A program made the translations under genes and the position numbers. This document shows positions 1-7,365 of a DNA stretch of 19,415 nt, one piece after another (position 1 is the first letter of the stretch; each line of letters opens with the position of its first letter). The notes under the pieces are model-generated. The model made no database searches and was not told where the DNA came from. It saw nothing but the letters and a program-made list of their open reading frames with translations. This stretch comes from Roseiarcus sp050015935 (lineage in GTDB: Bacteria > Pseudomonadota > Alphaproteobacteria > Rhizobiales > Beijerinckiaceae): positions 1 to 19,415 of the forward strand of contig JBEKAL010000037.1 in the NCBI GenBank assembly GCA_050015935.1, in the 5' to 3' direction.

Positions 1-102
1 CGCCTGGCAAAGGACTGGGAAAACCTCAACCGCAACGCCCTCGCCTTCCTCCGCCTTGCCTCCATCCGCCTCATGCTCAGAAAACTCTGTAATCCCTCAT
101 GA
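1..102 (+). mobile_element. IS5-family transposase, C-terminal end (cut by window edge)
   Basis: Reading from the first base gives 33 codons and a TGA at 100-102. The peptide begins RLAKDWENLNRNALAF and ends RLMLRKLCNP. This is the usual tail of IS5-family DDE transposases, which follows the 'VVERTFAWLGR' block lying outside this window. The family cuts and pastes a short element flanked by terminal inverted repeats. Only the end of the element is visible, so I cannot say whether the copy is intact. The right terminal repeat should lie just after the stop. The bases at 103-121 contain a short imperfect inverted repeat (AGTC...GACT) that may be part of it. The identification is from remembered family sequence, not a search. 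Confidence 0.8.
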
Positions 103-121
103 AGTCTCCGGACGGACTCTA

Positions 122-358
122 ATGCCCACCGGCCCTAAAGGCGAGAAGCGCCCCGCCGACGTCATCGGCAACGCCGTCAAAGTTATGCGCATCGCGACGG
201 GCGAGGAAACCGAAACGTTCCCGGTTGACGACGGTAAAGACTCAGCCGCGACAGCTATGGGTCGAAAAGGCGGCAGAGCGCGCGCCGCAACGATGACACC
301 GGAGCGGCGAGTGGAGATAGCTCGGAAAGCAGCGAAAACTCGTTGGAGTAAGAGGTAG
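122..358 (+). CDS. Small basic hypothetical protein with KGG motif (78 aa)
   Basis: The protein starts MPTGPKGEKRPADVIGNAV and ends in a Lys/Arg-rich stretch with GRKGGRARAATMTPERR. Small proteins of this layout are common in Rhizobiales and are usually annotated as hypothetical or RNA-binding. The role is unknown, and a nucleic-acid contact through the basic tail is only a guess. I chose the ATG at 122 because the family sequence begins there. An upstream in-frame ATG at 56 would overlap the transposase. A GGACGGA just upstream could serve as the ribosome-binding site. The start lies only 20 bp after the transposase stop codon, so the insertion element may supply or disrupt its promoter. No domain with an assigned catalytic function is visible. 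Confidence 0.7.
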   Translation: MPTGPKGEKRPADVIGNAVKVMRIATGEETETFPVDDGKDSAATAMGRKGGRARAATMTPERRVEIARKAAKTRWSKR

Positions 359-363
359 CGTTC

Positions 364-490
364 TTACTTGTTGGGTAATGCCTGGATTCTCTCAAACCCG
401 GCGACATCGGTCGGCGTCATCACTCTTCTGGCATCTTCAATGAGGGAAGTCGCGCGATCCTCTGGAATATGACCGGTCGCCGCGCCTTCG
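364..490 (-). pseudogene. Possible C-terminal remnant of an unidentified gene
   Basis: On the minus strand an open frame ends at 364 (TAA) with the peptide SLIEDARRVMTPTDVAGF followed by ERIQALPNK. Its composition looks protein-like rather than like antisense shadow. The frame continues into the antisense of the truncated flavoprotein gene beyond about 490, so any upstream part of this gene has been lost. I do not recognise the family. It may be foreign debris left at the junction where the hydrogenase operon was cut. The boundary at 490 is approximate and set by where the flavoprotein homology begins on the other strand. Confidence 0.3.
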
Positions 491-493
491 AGC

Positions 494-1240
494 GTGCGGT
501 TCCTCTTTCTGGCTTCTCCCCACCGTGTCATTGGCGAACGCGGCGCTGTCAAAGCCATCGAAGTGACCAAGACGCGTCTCGGCGCATTCGACTCGTCCGG
601 TCGCCGGCGTCCGATCGACACCGGCGAAATCCAACTCGTCAGTTGCAACAGCGTCATTCTGGCGGTTGGCGAAAGCGTAGACGACGAATTCTGCCGCGCG
701 TCCGGCCTGACCGTCAAGAAAGACGGGATGCTCGAAGGCGATCGTTACGACCTGACGACCAGCCGCGAGACCGTTTACGCGGGCGGCGATTTCCTGACGG
801 GGGCGTCCAACGTCACCAGCGCCATGGGCATAGGCAAGAAAGCGGTGAGGAATATCGACCGCCATCTGACCGGCAAAGCTCGCTTCGACAGCATCATGCC
901 CGCCTTCCAATACGACCAGACGCCGCCGCAACCCAGCGCGTGCTCCCGCCACAATGCGCGTTTCCTTCCGGCGGCGATCCGCGTCAAGACCTTCGAGGAA
1001 GCCGTCTCGGCCTTGCCGCCTGAAGCGGCGCTCGAAGAGGCCAGCCGTTGTATGCGCTGCGATATCCGGGAAACGGCAGCGCTTGCCGTTTTCCGCCGGC
1101 AAGGAGCAACTACGCGCCTCAGCAAATCTCGGTTCGCATCGACGGTGAATTGTGCACCGCCACAGAAGGCCAGACCATATTTCAGGCGGCCCACGCGAAT
1201 GGACGATGCATCCCCTCGCTGTGCCATATGGAAGGGTTGA
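494..1240 (+). pseudogene. Truncated GltD-like FAD/NAD(P)-dependent oxidoreductase subunit of the hydrogenase
   Basis: From about 494 the frame matches the C-terminal half of GltD-type flavoproteins. It shows IEVTKTRLG, a VILAVGES segment, the second dinucleotide-binding block with YAGGDFLTGASNVTSAMG, and the closing cysteine motif ASRCMRCDIRE. The N-terminal half is absent. That half should hold the Fe-S cysteines, the first FAD-binding glycine motif and the NAD(P) site. The frame meets a stop codon (TGA) at 470-472, and the sequence left of 490 is unrelated. After CDIRE the frame stays open to 1240 with non-protein-like sequence overlapping hoxU, so the original stop is probably lost too. 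In the operon this subunit would pass electrons between NAD(P)H and the HoxU Fe-S clusters. It could be the tail of a larger HoxF/NuoF-GltD fusion. As it stands it should not be functional. Confidence 0.75.
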
Positions 1241-1824
1241 GTTCCCCCGGATCTTGCAGACTGTGCCTGGTCGAGGTTTCCGGCCTCGGCCGCCTGCTGC
1301 CAGCCTGTACGACGCCCGTCAAAAGCGGAATGTCCGTCATCACAAACTCGGACAGACTCGCCCATGACCGACTGATGGCGCTTGAGCTATTGTTCGTCGA
1401 GCGCAACCACGTCTGCGCGGTGTGCGTCTCCAATGGCCATTGCGAGCTGCAGTCGTTGGCGCAGACCCTCGGTCTCACCCATGTCGACATGCCCTACAAT
1501 TACCCGCGGCTGCCGGTCGATGTCTCTCATCCCCGCTGGGTTTTGGACCACAATCGCTGCATTCTGTGCACCCGGTGCGTTCGCGTTTGCGACGAGATCG
1601 AGGGCGCGCACGTTTGGGACGTGTCGGCGCGCGGCATCAACTCGATGATCGTCGCCGAACTCAACGGCCCCTGGGGCGAGTCTCAGTCCTGCACCAGCTA
1701 TGGCAAATGCGTACAGGTCTGCCCAACCGGCGCGCTGGTCGAAAAAGGCTATGCGGTTGAGGAAATGACCAAGCGGAACACCGTCGTCACGCAACTCGCC
1801 GTGAAAAGAGAGATCCATCCATGA
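1048..1824 (+). CDS. hoxU: Bidirectional [NiFe] hydrogenase diaphorase Fe-S subunit HoxU (probably defective)
   Basis: HoxU links the NAD(P)H-reacting flavoprotein to the hydrogenase HoxYH through Fe-S clusters. Visible in order (numbered from ATG 1048) are an N-terminal [2Fe-2S] domain with C59, C70, C73 and C87, an NuoG-like segment HVCAVCVSNGHC (121-132), and a complete [4Fe-4S] motif C171/C174/C177/C181. A second motif follows in which the expected CxxCxxCxxxC reads C215-T-S-Y218-G-K-C221-V-Q-V-C225. The second cysteine is Tyr (TAT at 1699-1701), one transition away from Cys. Homology starts near Q25 (QISVRIDG). A fine AAGGAG at 1101-1106 precedes that point, but no ATG, GTG or TTG follows it in frame. 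The listed ATG at 1048 is the nearest canonical start, lies inside the flavoprotein frame and adds about 22 unrelated residues. The 3' end overlaps hoxY by 4 bp (ATGA). The identification is firm; function is doubtful. Confidence 0.88.
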   Translation: MYALRYPGNGSACRFPPARSNYAPQQISVRIDGELCTATEGQTIFQAAHANGRCIPSLCHMEGLSSPGSCRLCLVEVSGLGRLLPACTTPVKSGMSVITNSDRLAHDRLMALELLFVERNHVCAVCVSNGHCELQSLAQTLGLTHVDMPYNYPRLPVDVSHPRWVLDHNRCILCTRCVRVCDEIEGAHVWDVSARGINSMIVAELNGPWGESQSCTSYGKCVQVCPTGALVEKGYAVEEMTKRNTVVTQLAVKREIHP

Positions 1825-2351
1825 AGAAGGCGAGACTGGCCACGATGTGGCTTGACGGCTGTTCCGGATGCCATATGTCCCTGCTTGACGTGGACGAAGC
1901 GCTCCTGTCCATCGCCCAGCGGGCGGATGTGGTTTACGGCCCATTGGTCGACGCTCAGGAATTTCCCCATGACGTCGACGTCGCGATCGTCGAGGGCGCC
2001 GTCAGCAGCGAGGACGACCTCGAAAGAATTCGGCGTGTCCGGGAACGCTCGCGCATCGTGGTGGCTCTCGGCGATTGCGCCGTCACCAGCAACGTTCCGG
2101 CTATGCGCAATGAGTTTGCGGTGAAGACGCTCCTCGAACGCGTCTACATCGAGGGCGCCGACGTGCAGAAAGGGATCCCGACCGATGGCGTGCCGGCGTT
2201 GCTGCGGCACGCCATACCGCTCCATGACGTGGTCAAGATCGACCTGCACGTGCCCGGTTGCCCGCCGTCAGCCTCCTCGATCCTGTTCGTCGTCAACGAA
2301 CTGTTGGATGGCCGCATCCCTGACCTGAAGACCAAAGTGCGGTTTGGCTGA
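1821..2351 (+). CDS. hoxY: Bidirectional [NiFe] hydrogenase small subunit HoxY
   Basis: HoxY carries the Fe-S cluster next to the NiFe site and passes electrons between HoxH and HoxU in the cytoplasm. The 176-residue product has the length and pattern of the short HoxY type. The proximal-cluster cysteines are present: C14 and C17 (LDGCSGCHMS), C86 (ALGDCAVTSN) and C147 (HVPGCPPSAS). No Tat leader is present, which fits a cytoplasmic enzyme. The start codon overlaps the hoxU stop (ATGA) and a GAGAG precedes it. The stop is followed after 10 bp by the hoxH ATG. I see no damage in this gene, in contrast to its neighbours. Confidence 0.93.
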   Translation: MKKARLATMWLDGCSGCHMSLLDVDEALLSIAQRADVVYGPLVDAQEFPHDVDVAIVEGAVSSEDDLERIRRVRERSRIVVALGDCAVTSNVPAMRNEFAVKTLLERVYIEGADVQKGIPTDGVPALLRHAIPLHDVVKIDLHVPGCPPSASSILFVVNELLDGRIPDLKTKVRFG

Positions 2352-2361
2352 GGAGACCGTC

Positions 2362-3779
2362 ATGCGGACCATTGTCATTGACCCGATCACCCGCATCGAA
2401 GGTCACGCGAAAGTCACGATCCACCTCGACGCGGACGGCAACGTCGCCGACACGGCGTTCCATGTCACGCAATTTCGCGGTTCGAGAAATTCACCGAAGG
2501 CCGGCCCTTCTACGAGATGCCGGCCATCACTGCGCGCATCTGCGGAATTTGCCCGATCAGCCACCTGCTGGCCTCGGTGAAGGCCTGCGACGCGATCATG
2601 AGCGTGCAGATCCCGCCGACCGCGGCAAAGCTGCGGGAATTGCTGCATTGCGGCCAAATCGTGCAGTCCCACGCGCTCAGTTTCTTTCATCTCTCCTCGC
2701 CCGATCTGCTTCTCGGCTTCGATTTCGATCCGGCCCGGCGCAATGTCTTTGGCGTGATCGAAGACCATCCGGCCCTGGCCAAGGACTGCATCGCGCTACG
2801 CAAATTCGGTCAACAGGTGATCGAGAATTTGGCCAAAGAGCGCATCCATCCGTCCTGGACCGTTCCCGGCGGCGTCAACGCCCCGCTTGAACTCGCCGTG
2901 CGCGACCGCATCCTGGCCGGCCTGCCGGAGGCAAAAGCAATCGCCTCGCGGACGCTGAGTTTCTTCAAAGGCGTCGTCGACCAATTCGGGGACGAGATCG
3001 CCTACTTCGGCAACGCCCCCACCATGTATGCGGGGCTGGTCGACGGCGGCGGCAATTTGCAACTTTACGACGGCGGAGTGCGGTTTGTCGACGCTTCGGG
3101 GAAAATCGTCGTCGACCGGATGGCGGCTGAAGATTATCGGCAGTTCATCGGCGAAGCGACGTTGCCGAACTCGTACTTGAAGGCGCCATATTTCAAACCG
3201 CTCGGCTTCCCGGACGGAATCTACCGCGTCGGTCCGCTCGCCAGACTGAACGTCGCCGATCGGTGCGGCACGCGGCAAGCCGATGTCGAATTTACCGAAT
3301 ATCACCGGAGATTCGGCAAGGTCGTGCAGAGTTCATTCCATTTTCATTACGCCCGTCTGATCGAGATCATCTACGCTCTCGAACGGATGGACGCCTTGTT
3401 GAACGACCCGGCGATTCTCGGCCGGCATGTCCGCGCCAGGGCGGGGGTGAACGCCCTGGAAGGCGTGGGAATCGCCGAAGCGCCGCGCGGCGTCCTCATC
3501 CATCACTACAAGGTCAATGAGGAAGGGGCGATGACATGGGCCAATCTCATCATCGCCACCGGGCACAACAATCTCGCCATCGGCCGCAGCATCGACCAGG
3601 TTAGCCGCCACTTCATCGACGGACAGAAGATGAAGGAGGGCATGCTCAACCGGGTGTCGGCGGTGGTTCGGGCTTACGATCCGTGTCTGAGCTGTTCGTC
3701 GCACGCGGCGGGCCAGTTTCCATTGGAGATTCAGTTGGTGAATTCCGACGGAGCCGTGGTCGACGCCATGCGCAGTTGA
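2362..3779 (+). pseudogene. hoxH: Bidirectional [NiFe] hydrogenase large subunit HoxH, frameshifted
   Basis: HoxH holds the NiFe active site that oxidises H2 or reduces protons. The frame begins at ATG 2362 (MRTIVIDPITRIEGHAKV) after a GAGGAG and runs to TQFRG. It then leaves the family sequence at about 2480. One base is missing between CGCGG and TTCGAG. Restoring it gives the expected FEKFTEGRPFYEM and joins the second frame, which runs intact to 3779. The N-terminal Ni ligands are present as RICGIC (C61 and C64, corrected numbering). The C-terminal motif is DPCLSCSSH (440-448), followed by a 24-residue tail of the kind removed by a maturation protease. The corrected length of 472 is normal. 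Without correction translation stops at a premature TGA at 2578-2580. It is either a real inactivating deletion or a sequencing or assembly error. Damage in neighbouring genes favours the first. Confidence 0.9.
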
Positions 3780-3831
3780 TGGGCGCGGGCCGCGTCGACA
3801 GAGCGCGGCGGGAGGCTGCGTCACGAGCGAC

Positions 3832-4293
3832 TCAGTCGGTTCGCGACGGCTTCAGCACCAGTTGGCGCACCGCCGCAATAACCTCCGGCAGCGCCGCCGC
3901 CACGGCTGCCGACAGGCCTTCGCTCAGCGCCAGCGAGCTTGCCCCCACCGTGACGAGGAAGGCCTCCGGCGATCTGCCGTAGAGCATGCCCGACATGCGG
4001 AGCAACTCCCGAGGATCGACATGGTGACCGAAACCCGGCGGTAGCGCCGTTGCGGCTTGCAACGGGGTTACGCTGACGCCGCCGGGCTCGAGACCGGCCT
4101 CGGCGTCGACCAAGACGACCACATCCGCCGCGGCAAAACGTTCGGCGAGTTCGGGCGCAAGCTGGCGGCAACTGACCGCTTCGACGCCGTCGATGGCGGC
4201 CTCGTTCGCGAACGCTCGGGCGACCGCCTGACCTACCCCGTCATCGCCGCGCAGCGGATTGCCATAGCCGACAATGAGCGCATTCCTGGTCAT
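3832..4293 (-). CDS. hoxW: [NiFe] hydrogenase maturation protease (M52 family, HoxW-like)
   Basis: This family cleaves the C-terminal tail of the large subunit after Ni insertion, here presumably the 24 residues behind H448 of HoxH. The 153-residue protein opens with GYGNPLRGDDGVG. It has D17 as the likely first metal-site acid, D63 in VVVLVDAE as the second, and H90/H91 in GFGHHVD as the histidine. All three positions expected in M52 proteases are therefore filled. It is encoded convergently to hoxH with a 52-bp gap between stops, so it must have its own promoter in the 4294-4795 region. No strong ribosome-binding site is visible before the ATG at 4293. It appears intact although its presumed substrate gene is broken. 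Confidence 0.9.
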   Translation of the reverse strand: MTRNALIVGYGNPLRGDDGVGQAVARAFANEAAIDGVEAVSCRQLAPELAERFAAADVVVLVDAEAGLEPGGVSVTPLQAATALPPGFGHHVDPRELLRMSGMLYGRSPEAFLVTVGASSLALSEGLSAAVAAALPEVIAAVRQLVLKPSRTD

Positions 4294-4795
4294 ATCCGTG
4301 ATTCAACACCGGAATGGGACCCCACCCCGAAAGGGGAGCAATACACTGAAATCGAATACGAATTCGCCTTGATGCCGGGGTTCCGATCGGCGCCGATCGG
4401 GATCCGATCCTCGCTTGCATTTTCGATGTCGCGTCAAAGCGCCAGATCGGGTTCCCTGGGGATCCCATCCCGGCGCGGAAACACGACCGACTGCAAACCC
4501 CTATCTGTCGCGAAGGCGGTCTGCAATCGTTTCACTGGGCGCCCGGAGGACATGCTCGATCCTCTCGGAATCTGACGCGACGAGCGGCTCTCTGCGAAGC
4601 TGCCCGCGCAGCGGGGCCGCTTCGCCGCCGAGCCGTCCCCGTGATCGCCTCGACCCGACAAACCCCAGCCTCCGGCTCGATATTATGCTCAAACATGCGC
4701 GTAGGCCGATCTCCAAATCCCGCCTCGCACGATCGCTCGCACGCGAAGGCGTTCGAAGATGGGGTCAAGACGGCGCTTGCGAAGCTCGCGATCGA
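4294..4795. other. Non-coding stretch with palindromes between hoxW and the cyd operon
   Basis: About 500 bp with no open frame I can recognise on either strand. The left half holds a CCCC-GAAA-GGGG hairpin at 4325-4336. It also holds a perfect 18-bp palindrome at 4383-4400 (CCGATCGG-CG-CCGATCGG) and repeated GGGACCCC/GGGATCCC-like words. This resembles the non-coding end or relic of an insertion sequence, but no transposase piece is visible and I would not name a family. The hoxW promoter must lie here. The right half (about 4500-4795) is GC-rich with only short, unconvincing frames. Confidence 0.4.
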
Positions 4796-4909
4796 TTACC
4801 TCCAATGCAGGAGCCAACGAATCGGAACCGTGACCACCGCCAAGGCCAAGACGCCTGCAAGCCAAAGCGCCGCAAACCACAGAAGTTGCGCAAAGAGTCG
4901 TTCGCGCAT
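4796..4909 (-). CDS. Small single-span membrane protein of cytochrome bd oxidase (CydX/DUF2474-like, 37 aa)
   Basis: Sixty bases downstream of cydB on the same strand, ATG at 4909 opens a 37-codon frame ending in TAA at 4796. The peptide starts MRERLFAQLLWF, continues through a hydrophobic segment rich in Leu, Ala and Val (about residues 9-30), and ends RWLLHWR. This is one transmembrane helix with positive charges at both ends. Genes of this size and position encode CydX in cydABX operons and DUF2474 proteins in cioAB operons. CydX binds CydA and stabilises the haem sites. The motif LWLAGV fits the DUF2474 pattern as I remember it. The start has only a weak purine-rich site upstream (GCGAGACGG). 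Function is inferred from position, size and topology. Confidence 0.72.
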   Translation of the reverse strand: MRERLFAQLLWFAALWLAGVLALAVVTVPIRWLLHWR

Positions 4910-4969
4910 TGTAGGCCGTCTCGCTTTTCGTTCGCTGGTCTCGTCGAATGGGACTTCGAAGCGCCGCGA

Positions 4970-5974
4970 TCAATGATATCCGCCGCGGGCGTTCACCTTG
5001 CCGCGAAAGACCCAATAAGAATAGGCGGTGTAGACGAGAACGAGCGGAATGAGCGCCACGGCCCCGACCAGCAGGAACGCCAGGCTGTTTGCCGGCGCGG
5101 CGGCCTCCCAAATCGTCACCGAATTCGGCACGATGTGCGGATAGAAGCTGATCCCGAGCCCAACAAAGCAAAGAACGAACAGGGCAAGCGAAGCGATGAA
5201 AGGGCTGACTTCGCGCCGATCGATCAGGCCTCGCATCAGGATGAAGGCGGCAACAAGCACGAAGAGCGGCGTCGGCGCGACAAACAGCGACTGCGGCCAA
5301 CCGAACCAATGCTGCATATAAGTTGCGTTGAGAAATGGCGTCCACGCGCTGACGACGCCGATCGACGCAAGCATGATCGGGGCCGCAATGAGCGCGGCGT
5401 CGTATGCGCGCCGCTGCACCGATCCTTGAGTCTTCCAGATCAGCCAGGTCGCGCCGAGAAGCGCATAGCCGTTGACCAGCGCGACGCCGGTCAGCAGGCT
5501 GAACGGCGTGAGCCAATCCCACCAGCCGCCGTCATAGGCGCGATTGGCGACGGGAATGCCCTGGACGAGAGCGCCCAGCGTAATTCCTTGTGCGAAAGCC
5601 GCGGCTGTCGAGCCGACCGCGAAAGCCCAGTCCCACAGAAACTGCGCTCGCCTGGTCTTCCAGCGATATTCGAACGCGACGCCGCGGAAGATCAACCCCA
5701 GCAGCATGACGACGATGGGAGCGTAAAGGGCCGGCATGATGATGGCGTAAGCCAGGGGGAACACGGCGAACAGGCCCCCGCCGCCGAGCACGAGCCACGT
5801 CTCGTTGCCGTCCCAGACCGGGGCGACGGAATTCATCATCTCGTCGCGATCGGCTTGTCCCTTGAAGAACGGAAACAGGATGCCGACGCCCAAGTCGAAC
5901 CCGTCGAGAATCACGTAGGCTAGAACCGCGAAGGCGATCAGCCCGGCCCAAATGATGGCGAGATCGAGCGTCAT
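4970..5974 (-). CDS. cydB: Cytochrome bd-type (cyanide-insensitive) quinol oxidase subunit II
   Basis: Subunit II pairs with CydA to form the membrane quinol oxidase that reduces O2 to water without pumping protons. The 334-residue protein is strongly hydrophobic, with eight or nine predicted spans. It carries the family marks LDGFDLGVG (about 23-31) and WDGNETWLVLGG (54-65), the latter matching the conserved Trp-Asp near the haems in E. coli CydB. Length is normal for the CioB/CydB class. The start ATG at 5974 overlaps the cydA stop by 4 bp (ATGA), so the two are translationally coupled. A small membrane-protein gene follows. No cydDC transporter genes are nearby. The family is certain; CioB rather than CydB is judged from the partner's short Q loop. 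Confidence 0.95.
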   Translation of the reverse strand: MTLDLAIIWAGLIAFAVLAYVILDGFDLGVGILFPFFKGQADRDEMMNSVAPVWDGNETWLVLGGGGLFAVFPLAYAIIMPALYAPIVVMLLGLIFRGVAFEYRWKTRRAQFLWDWAFAVGSTAAAFAQGITLGALVQGIPVANRAYDGGWWDWLTPFSLLTGVALVNGYALLGATWLIWKTQGSVQRRAYDAALIAAPIMLASIGVVSAWTPFLNATYMQHWFGWPQSLFVAPTPLFVLVAAFILMRGLIDRREVSPFIASLALFVLCFVGLGISFYPHIVPNSVTIWEAAAPANSLAFLLVGAVALIPLVLVYTAYSYWVFRGKVNARGGYH

Positions 5975-7365
5975 GACGATGCTTTCGTCGCGCCCATCGC
6001 AGGCGCCGGCATGAGGCCCGCGGCCCGAATCGGCTCGCTCGCGGATAATTCACCCTCGCCGCTCTGCGGGGGATGGTTCATGAGCCTCAATGTGTAGAAC
6101 AAGCCCGCGCCAAAAATCGTGAGGTAAACGAGCACGAAGGCGGTCAGGGAGGCGCCGACGGCGGCGCCGGCGACCGGCGACGCGGAGTCGGCGGTCCTAA
6201 GAAGGCCATAGACGGCGTAGGGTTGCCGGCCGACCTCGGTCGTGACCCATCCGGCGAGCACGGCGAGGAATCCCGATGGGCCCATCAACAACGCGGCGCG
6301 TTGCATCCACGGCGCCTCGTAGAGCCGTCCGCGCCAGCGCAGATAGAGGCTCCACAATCCAAGTCCCAGCATTGCGAAGCCGAGGCCGACCATGACGCGG
6401 AAACTCCAGAACACCAGCGCCACGGGTGGCCATTGGTCGCGCGGCCACGCGTCAAGTCCTTTGATCGTTCCGCTCGGCGAGTGGGTGAGGATTAGGCTCC
6501 CAAGCGCCGGAATCTCCAATGCGTAGTCTGTTCGTCCCGTCCGCGCGTTCGGCAGGCCGAACAGAATCAGAGGAGCGCCGGATTGGGTCTCGAAATGACC
6601 CTCGATGGCGGCGATCTTGGCCGGTTGATGCGCCAACGTATTGAGGCCGTGCGCATCCCCGGCCGCGATCTGCAACGGCGCGACGAGCGTCGCCATCCAC
6701 ATCGCCATCGAGAACATCAAGCGTGCGCCGGCATTGAAACGATCGCGCAAGAGATGGAGCGCGGCGACGCCGCCGACTGCGAACGCGGTAGTCAGATAGG
6801 CCGCCAGAACCATATGAACGAGGCGATACGGAAAGGAAGGATTGAAGATCGCCGCCCACCAGTCGGTGACGACAAATTGACCGTTGTCGTTGAACGCGTA
6901 GCCCGCCGGCGTCTGCATCCAACTATTCGCCGACAGAATCCAAAAGGCCGACACGAACGTTCCGACCGCGACGAGCGCGGTCGCCAGGAAATGCAGCCTA
7001 GGACCCACGCGCTCTCGACCGAACAACATCACTCCGAGAAAGCCAGCCTCGAGGAAGAAGGCCGACAGAACCTCGTAGCCCATAAGCGGCCCAAGCACAG
7101 GACCGACCTTGTCCGACCATACGCTCCAGTTGGCGCCAAACTGGTAGCTCATCACAATGCCCGAAACGACGCCCATCCCAAAGACTAAGGCAAATATTTT
7201 CTTCCAGTAGTTGAAGACGTCGAGATAGATCTGACGTCCTGACGCGATCGACAATCCGTTCAGAACGGCGAGATAGCTCGCCAGGCCGATCGAGAAGGCT
7301 GGAAAGACGATGTGGAAGCTCACCGTGAAGGCGAACTGAATTCGGGCAAGCGCGAGCGCTTCCAT
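5971..7365 (-). CDS. cydA: Cytochrome bd-type (cyanide-insensitive, CioA-like) quinol oxidase subunit I
   Basis: Subunit I carries haems b558, b595 and d and the quinol site. The 464-residue protein has the haem b595 ligand H18 in FTVSFHIVF, acidic residues E98 and E106 in the YEVLSAFFLEAGF block, and the b558 ligands H184 (RLVHMVLAAY) and M325 (FWSFRVMVGLG). The closing motif GRQPYAVYGLLRT follows E377. It is shorter than E. coli CydA because the periplasmic Q loop lacks its C-terminal insertion. That is the feature of the CioA class, which is often cyanide-tolerant. A GGAAGAGAG lies 6-14 bp before ATG 7365. It is the first gene of a cydA-cydB-small protein operon. Such oxidases often work at low O2 or under stress; I see no clear FNR/FixK box upstream. 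Confidence 0.95.
   Translation of the reverse strand: MEALALARIQFAFTVSFHIVFPAFSIGLASYLAVLNGLSIASGRQIYLDVFNYWKKIFALVFGMGVVSGIVMSYQFGANWSVWSDKVGPVLGPLMGYEVLSAFFLEAGFLGVMLFGRERVGPRLHFLATALVAVGTFVSAFWILSANSWMQTPAGYAFNDNGQFVVTDWWAAIFNPSFPYRLVHMVLAAYLTTAFAVGGVAALHLLRDRFNAGARLMFSMAMWMATLVAPLQIAAGDAHGLNTLAHQPAKIAAIEGHFETQSGAPLILFGLPNARTGRTDYALEIPALGSLILTHSPSGTIKGLDAWPRDQWPPVALVFWSFRVMVGLGFAMLGLGLWSLYLRWRGRLYEAPWMQRAALLMGPSGFLAVLAGWVTTEVGRQPYAVYGLLRTADSASPVAGAAVGASLTAFVLVYLTIFGAGLFYTLRLMNHPPQSGEGELSASEPIRAAGLMPAPAMGATKASS

Noticed and set aside
4415..5923. A 502-codon + strand open frame
   Set aside because: It covers the antisense of cydB and the small cyd subunit, is strongly charged and has no recognisable motif.
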